Shown: piece after piece, positions 8,195-16,610 of the stretch
Position numbering within the stretch: position 1 is the stretch's first letter
How the letters are laid out: each line of letters opens with the position of its first letter
Source of the DNA: Bacillota bacterium
GTDB lineage: Bacteria > Bacillota > Clostridia > Christensenellales > SZUA-584
Assembly: GCA_023459495.1 (NCBI GenBank)
Contig: JAEWTL010000087.1
Coordinates: 1-42,339 of the forward strand
Reading direction: 5' to 3'
DNA length: 42,339 nt
The notes under the pieces: generated by a model
Told to the model about the DNA's origin: nothing
Seen by the model: the letters and a program-made list of their open reading frames with translations, nothing else
Database searches by the model: none
Translations under genes and position numbers: made by a program

Positions 8195-9090
8195 CAGAGC
8201 AACTGCAGGAAAAATCCCGCTGGAGCAGCAGGGAGCGCATACTCGCTTACCGGGCCAAACAGAAACGGCGGCAGGCCATCGTTTTCGGACTGTTTGGGTT
8301 CGCGGCGTTGCTCGCGGTTTCCGTACTGTTCGTCATCATCGGATATATCGTGGTCAAAGGCGCGCCTTCGATCACGTGGGAGTTCCTGAGCGGCAGCGTA
8401 AAGGATTCGGGCCGCGAAGGCGGCATTCTGCCGATCATCATCAACACGCTCTACCTTGTCATCGGCGGACTGGTGCTGGCTGTGCCGCTCTCGCTGCTGG
8501 CAGCGCTGTACATGACCGAGTACGCGCGGCAGGGCGCGCTGATCAGCGTCATCCGGTTTTTTACGACCAACCTTTCCGGCATCCCGAGCATCATATTCGG
8601 CCTGTTCGGATACATGTTCTTTGGCAAGCTGCTGGGCTGGAGCTGGTCGCTGCTCTCGGGCTGTTCCACCATCGCCATCGTCATCCTGCCCACGCTGATC
8701 CGAACGTATGAGGAAGCGATACTGACCGTGCCTGCCAGCTACAAGGAAGGTTCGCTGGCGCTCGGCGCGACCAAGTGGCGCACGCTGGTGCGCGTGGTCG
8801 TCCCGGCTGCCGCGCCCGGCATCGTGTCCGGCACGGTGCTCGGCATTGGCCGCATCGTGGGTGAGACCGCCGCGCTGTTCTTCACACTGGGCAGCTTTAC
8901 GAAGGTGGCCACCAGCCTGTTCGACTCCGCCCGCCCGCTCGCGCTGCACCTGTATATGCTGATTACCGAGGTGGCCGCAGTGGATAAGGCATACGCGACA
9001 GCCACCGTGCTGATCGTCATCGTATTGATACTCAACCTGATCGCCGGAGCCATGGGTTCCCGCGCAAGCCGATTTAAGGAGGGACGCTAG
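8191..9090 (+). CDS. pstA: Phosphate ABC transporter permease PstA
   Basis: A 299-residue permease, the partner of PstC. Membrane helices begin near residue 30 (IVFGLFGFAALLAVSVLFVIIG), followed by five more. The conserved coupling segment reads EGSLALGATKWRTLVRVVVP near residues 187-206. The 4-bp ATGA overlap with pstC indicates translational coupling and equal subunit supply. Its stop codon directly touches the pstB start. Confidence 0.93.
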   Translation: MTEQLQEKSRWSSRERILAYRAKQKRRQAIVFGLFGFAALLAVSVLFVIIGYIVVKGAPSITWEFLSGSVKDSGREGGILPIIINTLYLVIGGLVLAVPLSLLAALYMTEYARQGALISVIRFFTTNLSGIPSIIFGLFGYMFFGKLLGWSWSLLSGCSTIAIVILPTLIRTYEEAILTVPASYKEGSLALGATKWRTLVRVVVPAAAPGIVSGTVLGIGRIVGETAALFFTLGSFTKVATSLFDSARPLALHLYMLITEVAAVDKAYATATVLIVIVLILNLIAGAMGSRASRFKEGR

Positions 9091-9960
9091 ATGAGCGCCG
9101 AAGCATTAGCCAAAGTCGAAACCGCCCTTACGGAGGAAATTACCGGAAGGCAGGATATAATAACGGATATGAAAACGAACGAGAACACGCAACCTCAGGC
9201 CGCGCCTAAAACCAAGGTGCGCGTCCGCGATCTCGATCTGTTCTACGGCAGCTTTCAGGCGCTGAAGAACATATCCATGGACGTCGCGGAGAAGCAGGTG
9301 ACCGCGCTGATCGGCCCGTCGGGCTGCGGCAAGTCCACCTTCTTAAAGTGCATCAACCGCATGAACGACCTCATCGCGGGCTGCAAGGTGACAGGCGAGG
9401 TCGCCATCGACGATGTGGACATTTACAAGGGCAGCGTCGATGTGGCTTACCTGCGCAAGGAAGTGGGCATGGTGTTCCAGAAGCCCAACCCGTTTGAGAT
9501 GAGCATCTATGACAACATCGCCTACGGCCCGCGTATCCATGGCCTCAGAGACCGGCGCACGCTGGACGAAGTCGTGGAGAACAGCCTGCGCCACGCGGCG
9601 CTCTGGGACGAGGTGAAGGACCGTTTGAAGAAGTCCGCCATGGGTCTCTCCGGCGGCCAGCAGCAGCGCCTGTGCATTGCGCGCGTGCTTGCGGTGGAGC
9701 CGTCCGTGGTGCTGATGGACGAACCGACTTCGGCGCTTGACCCGATTTCCACGGGACGTATCGAGGAACTGATCGCGGAGCTGAAGAACGAGTACACCAT
9801 TATCATTGTGACGCACAACATGCAGCAGGCAGCGCGCGTATCCGACAGCACAGCGTTCTTCCTCCTCGGCGACATGATCGAGATGGGCAAGACCGAGCAG
9901 ATATTCAAGCTGCCCGTCGACAAGCGCACCGAAGATTACATCACCGGCCGGTTTGGTTGA
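9091..9960 (+). CDS. pstB: Phosphate ABC transporter ATPase PstB
   Basis: A 289-residue ATPase that drives PstCA. Walker A GPSGCGKST is at residues 75-83, the signature LSGGQQQR near 185-192, and Walker B VVLMDEPTSALDP near 206-218. The N-terminus is about 35 residues longer than typical PstB (about 250), but the start at 9091 is supported by AAGGAGGG 7 nt upstream, inside the end of pstA. A start at 9169 (MKTNENTQ) would give normal length but lacks a good ribosome-binding site. Confidence 0.95.
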   Translation: MSAEALAKVETALTEEITGRQDIITDMKTNENTQPQAAPKTKVRVRDLDLFYGSFQALKNISMDVAEKQVTALIGPSGCGKSTFLKCINRMNDLIAGCKVTGEVAIDDVDIYKGSVDVAYLRKEVGMVFQKPNPFEMSIYDNIAYGPRIHGLRDRRTLDEVVENSLRHAALWDEVKDRLKKSAMGLSGGQQQRLCIARVLAVEPSVVLMDEPTSALDPISTGRIEELIAELKNEYTIIIVTHNMQQAARVSDSTAFFLLGDMIEMGKTEQIFKLPVDKRTEDYITGRFG

Positions 9961-9973
9961 TGATACGCCTTTA

Positions 9974-10188
9974 TTGGAGGCTCTGCCTCCAATCCTTCAC
10001 CCCACAAAGCTTCGCTTTGCGGGGACCCCGAACCACCGCATAGGGGACATTGTCCCCTAAGAACCCCATCGTGCGAAACGCCCGAAGGACGTTTCGCGGA
10101 CAATGGGATTCCCAAGGGACCTTAACGCCACACTGTGGCGTTAAGCTTGGGCGGGAGCGCGAGGGCAGAGCCCTCGTATAGGGTCCTA
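9974..10188. repeat. Intergenic multi-hairpin array, copy A
   Basis: Consecutive hairpins between pstB and phoU: TTGGAGGC/GCCTCCAA (9974-9992), CCCCACAAAGC/GCTTTGCGGGG (10000-10024), TAGGGGACA/TGTCCCCTA (10041-10059), GCGAAACG/CGTTTCGC (10073-10097, with an outer CCCAT/ATGGG pair), CTTAACGCCAC/GTGGCGTTAAG (10121-10145, with outer CCCAAG/CTTGGG), GAGGGC/GCCCTC (10161-10175), and ATAGG/CCTAT (to 10188). Related arrays lie at 34899-35044 (reverse order) and 36388-36475 (shortened). It interrupts an otherwise tight pst operon and may reduce phoU transcription. Confidence 0.85.
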
Positions 10189-10255
10189 TCAAGGCCTTTA
10201 AGATGAGAATGATACCGCGCGGGCGTTTGATGCGGGCCGCGCATAAAGGAGATTA

Positions 10256-10924
10256 ATGATGTCGGTACGATCCGAATACGACCATAAGCTGGTCGAACTG
10301 AAGCATGAACTGATCCGCATGGCCTCGCTCGTGGAAGAGGTGCTGGCGGGTGCGATGCGTGCGCTGATTGCGCACGACGCGGCGGACGCGCAGAAAATCA
10401 TCGACAGCGACGACGAGATAGACGAACTGCAGATGGACATTGAGGACCAGTGCATCACCCTGATCGCCACACAGCAGCCGCTCGCCAAGGACCTGCGCGT
10501 CATCTTTGCCGCTATCAAGATGGGCACAGACCTCGAGCGCATTGCGGACTATGGCGTGGGCGTGGCGCGCCTTGCGATACAGCTGAAGGACGAGGTATAC
10601 GTCAAACCCCTCGTGGACCTGCCGCGCATGACGGACATTGCCTGCGAAATGCTGCGCCTCAGCGTACGCGCTTTCACCGAGAGCAGCGAGGAGCTGGCCG
10701 TCGAAGCCGCCAGCCACGACGCTGAGATGGACGCGCTGTTCAAGCAGGTATACCGCGAACTGATGACCTATGTGCTGGAGAGCCCGAAGAACATCCACCA
10801 GATGATATCGTTCGTGCTGATCGCCCGGTATCTGGAGCGCGTGGGCGACCACATCACCAACGTGTGCGAGTGGATCGTGTACAACGCCACGGGCAAGCGC
10901 GTGGACCTGGGGCATATGAAGTAA
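10256..10924 (+). CDS. phoU: Phosphate signalling/transport regulator PhoU
   Basis: A 222-residue, all-helical protein made of two three-helix bundles, each with the metal-binding E/D-rich motif of PhoU (residues around DAQKIIDSDDEIDELQMDIED and HDAEMDALFKQVYRE). PhoU restrains the Pst transporter and the PhoR-type kinase when phosphate is plentiful. AAGGAG lies 4 nt before ATG 10256 and 7 nt before ATG 10259, so the second Met is the more likely start. A terminator follows 24 bp after the stop. Confidence 0.93.
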   Translation: MMSVRSEYDHKLVELKHELIRMASLVEEVLAGAMRALIAHDAADAQKIIDSDDEIDELQMDIEDQCITLIATQQPLAKDLRVIFAAIKMGTDLERIADYGVGVARLAIQLKDEVYVKPLVDLPRMTDIACEMLRLSVRAFTESSEELAVEAASHDAEMDALFKQVYRELMTYVLESPKNIHQMISFVLIARYLERVGDHITNVCEWIVYNATGKRVDLGHMK

Positions 10925-10948
10925 GACGGGATAGGGATACAAAAGATA

Positions 10949-10984
10949 AAACAGGAGGTGCAAAAACGCGCCTCCTGTTTATGT
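10949..10984 (+). terminator. Rho-independent terminator of the pst-phoU operon
   Basis: A 10-bp stem (AAACAGGAGG with CCTCCTGTTT) around a 12-nt loop is followed by the T-rich ATGTTTG. It marks the end of the GC-rich pst region; sequence beyond it becomes clearly A+T-rich. Confidence 0.7.
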
Positions 10985-11056
10985 TTGATGGTTTTTGGCA
11001 GGCAAGGTAGCATTTTAATCGGGGAATAGGAATTTTTATTAATCCCTTCGGTATAA

Positions 11057-11455
11057 TCAATAATCCATACTCCAGGCGATTGTCCCTGAAGAACATTCAA
11101 TCGTAGAAGTACTTCTGTTTGTAAGATAGAATTTAAACAGTCCAGCGGGACCGTCGGCTTTAGTCCAGAAAACACCACTTGTATTAGTAGAACTAAACTG
11201 CCGATAATAAGTGCTATTATAGTAATAGCCGGAGTAAATAGACGTATAGGAAACAAAAGTTTGGAAGATACCGATTCCGTATGGTGTTTGATTGTTACAC
11301 CCATCTGTACCAGACCAATATCTAGTGGTGGCGCCAGGGCCAATTGTATGCGGAGTCATGGTTGATGTACTGGCAAGTACAGGTGTAATGGTTATAATCA
11401 ACAAGGTCATAATAATAAGCACTGACATCGCGATTATTCTTATTTTTTTAAACAT
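11057..11455 (-). CDS. Small secreted protein of unknown function
   Basis: A 132-residue protein with a clear signal peptide: KK at residues 3-4, a hydrophobic core (about 8-25) and a likely cleavage after VLA (residues 26-28). The mature part is rich in Ser, Thr, Tyr and Gly, has two Cys (in DGCNNQ and ECSSG), and looks like a compact beta-strand protein. It is transcribed away from a permease-ATPase-permease ABC set, an arrangement that recalls bacteriocin/export loci such as the lactococcin 972 group, but I see no convincing sequence match. AAAGGA lies 9 nt before the ATG. A possible promoter (TTGTTT, 18 bp, TATACT) lies upstream. Confidence 0.65.
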   Translation of the reverse strand: MFKKIRIIAMSVLIIMTLLIITITPVLASTSTMTPHTIGPGATTRYWSGTDGCNNQTPYGIGIFQTFVSYTSIYSGYYYNSTYYRQFSSTNTSGVFWTKADGPAGLFKFYLTNRSTSTIECSSGTIAWSMDY

Positions 11456-11540
11456 ATATCTCTATCCTTTATTATTAATTTAAACATAAAGTATATAAAA
11501 TGAAAAAATTTAGAAACAAAGGAACAATTATAACAATAGA

Positions 11541-11568
11541 TTGACAATATATGAGCATGTAATATATT
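11541..11568 (+). promoter_or_regulatory. Sigma-A-type promoter for the ABC operon
   Basis: TTGACA (11541-11546) and TATATT (11563-11568) are 16 bp apart in A+T-rich DNA. They lie 39 bp upstream of the first permease gene and in the divergent region shared with the secreted-protein gene. Confidence 0.7.
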
Positions 11569-11606
11569 ATTGAAACAATATAAAATAAAGAATCAAGGAT
11601 TTTACC

Positions 11607-12965
11607 ATGGGGATTTTAAGAATAGTTAATAGTGGTATCCGGGGTAAGAACACACAAACTTTTATTATTTTTATCATCACGCTTCTCATTTTACTGTTTG
11701 AACTCACGGGGCTGTCAATTCAGTCGGCATCGAAACTGGCCGAAGAAGACGTATATAAACAGATAGGTTTACGCATAAAAATAGCGCCAAACGCAAATAT
11801 TCAAGACTATAGTAAAATAACCATTACAGATGAAATGATCAATGACATCATGAAAATAGATCATGTGGTGGGATATGACTCCAGTCTGGAAAGCTTTTGT
11901 ACACCCGTTAACTTTAAAAACTTAAAGATTCATACGGGGGTCAGTCCGGACACCCAAAATGAACAGGCCATTATTCCGTCGGAAGATATAGCGGTAAGCA
12001 GAGAGCAAATCAGCCTGACAGGGGGGCTGAATATAAAATATAACGAGCGTTTTTATAAGGGCCAGAATTCGCTGATAGAAGGTGATTTTCCGGATGAGAA
12101 TCATGAAGGGGCTATAGTTAGTGAGCAAATCGCTGTTGAGAATAATTTAAAAACAGGAGAGATGATAACCCTTCGCCATGAGAGTGGCCAAAAAGCGGAT
12201 ATTAAGATTATTGGGATATACCAGACAAATTTAAAATTCGAAGTGGCCGAAACAAACCTATTTGGCGAGGGGATTTTCAGTTCCAGTCCGTACAATGTGA
12301 TTTATACAAACTATAGTACGGTTAACAGGCTTGAAAACGAGGCTTGCCCTGTGATATTTCTTACCGTATGGATTGATTCCCCTCAATACATTCAGGTTGT
12401 GATGGATCAGATAAGCAATGACGAGCTGTGGAAGGATTTCAGCGCATATGATATAACGGGTATAGTTTTTACTCAATATGCCCAGCAGATAATCTCCATA
12501 GACAGCATGAGTGAATCTTTGGTCTTTCTGTCTATGCTGTTTGGCGGCATAATTTTGATCATCGTGATGACCTTTTTTGGCAGCAGCTATATGTACGAAA
12601 CAGGGCTGTATATTGTATTGGGGCTAAACAGATTGGGAATTTTCTTGATACAGCTTTTACAGGTATTTTTGATTGTGTTTGCCGCTTTGCTGGCTTCGCT
12701 GATTCTTTCACCCTTCCTCATGAGGATATTGAATAATGTGATCGAAGTTAACTATATATCCGTGACCAATGATTCCACCGTATATAGCTATTATACTGGT
12801 GATATGGATATTCAACAGAATTTTCATGTTTCGATTGCCCCGGAGATATTTGCCGGAATGGCAGTGGCACTGTTCATTCTTACTGTTATATCCGCGGTAA
12901 TACCATTTTTGGCCACAATTTATTTAAAGCCAAAAGATATTCTGGCAGGAAACAAGAAAGGATAA
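11607..12965 (+). CDS. FtsX/MacB-type ABC transporter permease (first)
   Basis: A 452-residue type VII ABC permease. One membrane helix lies near residues 17-36, a large extracytoplasmic domain spans about 40-300, and three helices lie in the C-terminal third (for example VFLSMLFGGIILIIVMTFFG). Such permeases work with a LolD/MacB-like ATPase to move or signal about substrates outside the membrane (peptides, lipoproteins, antimicrobial compounds). It is followed after 5 bp by the ATPase gene and then by a second permease. The block is A+T-rich and differs in codon use from its neighbours, suggesting acquisition. Confidence 0.8.
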   Translation: MGILRIVNSGIRGKNTQTFIIFIITLLILLFELTGLSIQSASKLAEEDVYKQIGLRIKIAPNANIQDYSKITITDEMINDIMKIDHVVGYDSSLESFCTPVNFKNLKIHTGVSPDTQNEQAIIPSEDIAVSREQISLTGGLNIKYNERFYKGQNSLIEGDFPDENHEGAIVSEQIAVENNLKTGEMITLRHESGQKADIKIIGIYQTNLKFEVAETNLFGEGIFSSSPYNVIYTNYSTVNRLENEACPVIFLTVWIDSPQYIQVVMDQISNDELWKDFSAYDITGIVFTQYAQQIISIDSMSESLVFLSMLFGGIILIIVMTFFGSSYMYETGLYIVLGLNRLGIFLIQLLQVFLIVFAALLASLILSPFLMRILNNVIEVNYISVTNDSTVYSYYTGDMDIQQNFHVSIAPEIFAGMAVALFILTVISAVIPFLATIYLKPKDILAGNKKG

Positions 12966-12970
12966 ATATA

Positions 12971-13642
12971 ATGATAAGCGTTGAGAATCTATCATTTACA
13001 TACAAGAACAAAATCAATAAGTCCTCCGTCCATGTGCTGGAAGACATCAACGTAAATTTTGAACCAGGAATATTTTATACTATATTTGGTCCGTCGGGTT
13101 CAGGGAAAACAACGCTTTTAGGATTGTTGGGCGGTTTGGAAGAACCGGATGCCGGAAGAATAACATTATCCGGCATCGACATAAAGGAAATCGGATATTA
13201 TGTGTTGCGACGCAATATGGTATCCTATGTTTTTCAAAATTATTACCTTTTTCCTTATATGACATCGGTGGAAAATGTGTTAATGGCGATGAACGAGAAG
13301 ACCTTTTCGTATAAGGAAAATGCAAAGAGAGCGTCTGAAATATTGGAGTCTCTTGGTATTACCGTTGATGAAATGAGCAGAAAAGTCAAACGGCTTTCGG
13401 GGGGGCAGCAGCAGCGCGTAGCTATCGCAAGATGTCTGGCGTCCGGCGCAGAATATATTCTTGCGGACGAACCAACCGGCAATCTGGATAATAAAACTGC
13501 GGTCACCATTATTGAGCTTTTTACCGATCTTGTTAAGAATTATAACAAATGCGTGGTTGCGGTTACACACTCGGATTTGGTTAAGAGTTACTCGGATATT
13601 TCTTATAAATTAAACGATAAAAAACTAGAACGAATTATATAG
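12971..13642 (+). CDS. LolD/MacB-type ABC transporter ATPase
   Basis: A 223-residue ATPase. Walker A is GPSGSGKTT (near residues 40-48), the Q-loop lies in YVFQNYYLF, the signature is LSGGQQQR (near 142-149) and Walker B with the family-typical EPTGNLD is ILADEPTGNLD. The GNLD ending and short length place it in the LolD/MacB/FtsE group rather than among importers. It lies between the two permease genes with gaps of 5 and 9 bp, so the three probably form one complex with two different permeases, as in LolCDE. Confidence 0.9.
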   Translation: MISVENLSFTYKNKINKSSVHVLEDINVNFEPGIFYTIFGPSGSGKTTLLGLLGGLEEPDAGRITLSGIDIKEIGYYVLRRNMVSYVFQNYYLFPYMTSVENVLMAMNEKTFSYKENAKRASEILESLGITVDEMSRKVKRLSGGQQQRVAIARCLASGAEYILADEPTGNLDNKTAVTIIELFTDLVKNYNKCVVAVTHSDLVKSYSDISYKLNDKKLERII

Positions 13643-13651
13643 GTTGCCATA

Positions 13652-14923
13652 ATGTTAAGAAAATCATTTTGGATGTTAAAGGGCAAGCCTGTTCAATCCG
13701 TTCTGCATATGCTGTTGATGGTACTAATCGGGTTTGCTTTATTTATCGGTATTATATTTCAACAAGTGGGCCAATTCATAAAATCAGGAGGAACTTTTTA
13801 TTACACGATAAAAGTTGAACCAAAAGATGTGGAAAGCATTATATCGCGTGAGACAATTAACCAGCTTTCCAAAATCCAGAATATCAAAGGATACAACTAT
13901 AGTTATATAAAGGAGATCCAACCAGAGAACTTTAAGAATTGGGTGCAATATTATGATAAAAATGATCCCGAGCTTGATTTAGCCGAGCTTTCTATCAATC
14001 TTGATGTTGAATTCTCCGATATTTTTGTAAACAACAGCGCAGCATTGGTGGAGGGCAGCTTACCTACTGAAAGCAAACATGGTGTAATCGTTGAGCAAGT
14101 TATGGCAGAGCATAATAACATTCAAATCGGAGATATAGTGGCGTTTAAAACAACAGAAGATGGCAATACACTATGTTTGCAGGTTATTGGTATTTACCGG
14201 CTAAGGTTGCCGATAAAAGTAGAAGATGCTGCGGGAGGAGATATTTCTTATGTTGTATCCCCATACTCAAGATTGTATACGAATTTTGACTCCATAGCGG
14301 CAGATGCAGATATCGCAATTCCATATGTGGACTTATATATATCCGAAGATAATTACATTTTAACATTAAATGATTTTAACGGCACTCTTGATGCCTCTTT
14401 AAAGGCAAGTGACTCGACCGATTCGATGTTTGTAGTACTGAATCAAGCGGTTAATAAGATGATTCGTTATTATAATTGGATAATATACATGTTGGCTCTG
14501 ACCACCCTCGTTATATTTACATTATTCAGCTTTATCGCCCAACACAAAAGCCTATATGATACATCCGTATTATCAGTGTTGGGAAAAAGCAAAAGAGAAA
14601 TACTAATGCAGAGTTTGCTGAATACCTCTATTCTTTCAGGAGTATCCGCTGTAATTTTTGCGATACTTGCCCTTATACTTGCAAGGCCAGTCGGATTATT
14701 TTGGATATCCGCTGCGACAAAGGATTATTCGATCGAAGTGTCAAATTTCTCGTTTCAAGGCGAGAAGGAAGCACTGATCAGTAATTACGCTTCTAATCGT
14801 TCAGTAGCATTAATTTTGATCATAGTTTTCTTTCTTTTCTTCATTTCTTTACTGGTAACCCTGTTATATTCTTTATCTGTACTCAAGTTGACGCCATTAA
14901 AAAGGTTGAATAGGGCATGTTAA
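13652..14923 (+). CDS. FtsX/MacB-type ABC transporter permease (second)
   Basis: A 423-residue permease with the same layout as the first: an N-terminal helix (residues about 19-37), an extracytoplasmic domain, and three C-terminal helices (around MLALTTLVIFTLFSFIAQ, SGVSAVIFAILALILARPVG and LILIIVFFLFFISLLVTLLY). Sequence similarity to the first permease is low, so they are likely distinct subunits of a heterodimer. It begins 9 bp after the ATPase stop. I see no clear terminator before the convergent gene at 14976. Confidence 0.8.
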   Translation: MLRKSFWMLKGKPVQSVLHMLLMVLIGFALFIGIIFQQVGQFIKSGGTFYYTIKVEPKDVESIISRETINQLSKIQNIKGYNYSYIKEIQPENFKNWVQYYDKNDPELDLAELSINLDVEFSDIFVNNSAALVEGSLPTESKHGVIVEQVMAEHNNIQIGDIVAFKTTEDGNTLCLQVIGIYRLRLPIKVEDAAGGDISYVVSPYSRLYTNFDSIAADADIAIPYVDLYISEDNYILTLNDFNGTLDASLKASDSTDSMFVVLNQAVNKMIRYYNWIIYMLALTTLVIFTLFSFIAQHKSLYDTSVLSVLGKSKREILMQSLLNTSILSGVSAVIFAILALILARPVGLFWISAATKDYSIEVSNFSFQGEKEALISNYASNRSVALILIIVFFLFFISLLVTLLYSLSVLKLTPLKRLNRAC

Positions 14924-14975
14924 AAATCGCAATCCTGAAACGCACCTCCTTTTTTGTTGTGTCGAACATCGGCGC

Positions 14976-15509
14976 TCAGTGAAAGGTGTTCGCAACGCGC
15001 CGGGAATGGAATAAGGCGTAGATGATGCCGCCTTCGATCAGAAAGAATCCGACCGCCGTACCAAGAAATACGTATGAATCAATGGCGTAGGTTAAGATCA
15101 AGTACAAAAGGGATATGAAAGCGGCAATAATGTATGGAATTCGGAACCTAATATTACGTTGGTAAAATAAAAACAGGCATATGATGAGTGGAATAAGTGA
15201 GAACAGGTATTCCGCGCTGAAATCCACCAATGCTTGTGCTATGCCCACGTAGATCCGGATCTGAAACCAGATCAACCAGCCGCCAATGCCCTGAGGGCCG
15301 TCAAATGAACTGGAAGGCACATGGTTGACAGCCTTATAAGGCGAGTTCATCTCTTGTTCAGATATGTGAGGGAAATCCTGGTAGGACTGCTGCCGGACCC
15401 TATTGGACTGGCGTTCTCTGTAATTCCATACCAAGGCTGCAATGAGCGTCACGGCGGCTGCTACCCCTACAACGATTAGGAATATGACTACCCAAAGAGG
15501 TACATACAT
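14976..15509 (-). CDS. DUF2569-like membrane protein
   Basis: A 177-residue protein with an N-terminal membrane helix (about residues 5-28), a polar linker of about 45 residues, and then a four-helix membrane domain that opens with GIGGWLIWFQIRI. The GIGGWLI start is typical of DUF2569 proteins, whose function is unknown. GGAGG lies 6 nt upstream of the ATG at 15509. The gene converges on the ABC operon and is the last gene before GC-rich sequence returns. Confidence 0.65.
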   Translation of the reverse strand: MYVPLWVVIFLIVVGVAAAVTLIAALVWNYRERQSNRVRQQSYQDFPHISEQEMNSPYKAVNHVPSSSFDGPQGIGGWLIWFQIRIYVGIAQALVDFSAEYLFSLIPLIICLFLFYQRNIRFRIPYIIAAFISLLYLILTYAIDSYVFLGTAVGFFLIEGGIIYALFHSRRVANTFH

Positions 15510-15679
15510 TGGCTGCCTCCAAGATGTTTTTAATTACGAAGAATATGCTGACACCCATATGATACCATGTATGTGCACCTCCTGACTATAGCCGATTGAG
15601 AAAACAGAGGGAAAATGCGGAATTTTGGCTTATAGCGGTCGGGCAGGTGTCGGCTGGAAAAGCAAAAAGCCCGGCTTAT

Positions 15680-15803
15680 CGTCATTGCGAGCGTGGGTCC
15701 CCGAAAAGTGCAGCTTTTTGGGGTGGGAATGGGAGGGGGACCGCCGCAGGCGGTGGAGGGATTTGTAATGTTCCTTGATTGCTTCGCTTCGCTCGCATTG
15801 ACG
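15680..15803. repeat. Inverted-repeat element with CGTCATTGCGAGCG ends
   Basis: It starts CGTCATTGCGAGCG and ends CGCTCGCATTGACG, so the termini are near-perfect inverted repeats. Inside is a palindromic module (GGGTCCCCGAAAAG, then CTTTTTGGGGTGGGAA) followed by GGACCGCC/GGCGGTGGAGGG, also found at 25020-25090. The 314-bp gap between the DUF2569-like and acetyltransferase genes otherwise shows nothing I can support (15510-15679). Confidence 0.75.
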
Positions 15804-15823
15804 GATGAGCCGCCCGGCTGCGG

Positions 15824-16384
15824 TCAACTCTGCTGCCGCGCCTCGTAATCCGCCCTTTCAAAGGTATAGACGGCCATCTCGCAGGCTTGCCCGTTGTCGT
15901 CTTCCGTGTGGACGCTGCCCTTCTGAAAGCCGTTGCGCTCCAGCAGCCGGACGGATTTGACGTTTTCGGTGCACAGGTCGGCGACGATGCGGCTCAGCCC
16001 CATGCCGTAAAAGCCGTAGCGGATGACTGCCTCTGCAGCCTCTCCGACCAGCCCCTTCCCGTGAAACGGGAGCAGGGAGTCGTACCCGATCTCCGCGCAG
16101 GAGCCGTCCGGCGTGATACCCCACAGGGAGATGCTGCCCACGAACGCGTTGTTCGCAGACAGCCGCATGGACCATACGACGCTTTCACCCCGCGCCAGGG
16201 CGCTGTCGATGCGGGCGATGTAGGCGGTTGCTTCCTCGATCGACGTGTATTGCCGGATGCCCGTATACCGGATGACGTCCGGATTGGACCGGAGCGCAAA
16301 AATCCCCTCGGCATCCGTCTGCGCCAGCCGCTTCAGCGTAAGGCGCTCCGTGTTGAGTTCGGGAACAGAAATGACAGCTTTCAT
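15824..16384 (-). CDS. GNAT-family N-acetyltransferase, RimJ/RimL type
   Basis: A 186-residue protein of the RimJ/RimL-like acetyltransferase group: TERLTLKRLAQTDAEGIFAL at the N-terminus, the core strand FVGSISLWGI, the acetyl-CoA loop region HGKGLVGEAAEAVIRYGF, and the final LLERNGFQKG turn. The likely reaction is transfer of an acetyl group from acetyl-CoA to an amine, on a protein N-terminus or a small molecule. The start at 16384 is fixed by GGAGGTCAAC directly upstream. It stands alone and is divergent from the response regulator operon. Confidence 0.88.
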   Translation of the reverse strand: MKAVISVPELNTERLTLKRLAQTDAEGIFALRSNPDVIRYTGIRQYTSIEEATAYIARIDSALARGESVVWSMRLSANNAFVGSISLWGITPDGSCAEIGYDSLLPFHGKGLVGEAAEAVIRYGFYGMGLSRIVADLCTENVKSVRLLERNGFQKGSVHTEDDNGQACEMAVYTFERADYEARQQS

Positions 16385-16473
16385 GTTGACCTCCACAAGA
16401 GCATTATAACATCGATACGGTGCAGCGGATACGCGGAAAAAAACCGCGCTGCCGCAAGCGTTTGTCAATGATT

Positions 16474-16507
16474 TGCGTTTATCCTGCGTTTACATTGGTG
16501 ATATACT
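16474..16507 (+). promoter_or_regulatory. Probable operator and promoter of the response regulator operon
   Basis: TGCGTTTA occurs at 16474-16481 and again 11 bp later at 16485-16492, followed by TATACT (16502-16507) as a -10 box. The same TGCGTTTA/TTTA motif with 11-bp period stands before the ABC operon at 18546-18599. This fits autoregulation by the OmpR-family regulator encoded next; the protein-DNA link is inference. Confidence 0.55.
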
Positions 16508-16610
16508 CTTACCGGGAAGGACAAAATTATCAGTATTGAAAGGTTGTCCGCGCATTGCTCTTTAGCCTTTGATGGAGCATGAAACAGAAATCGGGAAGGA
16601 ACGTACTGCT

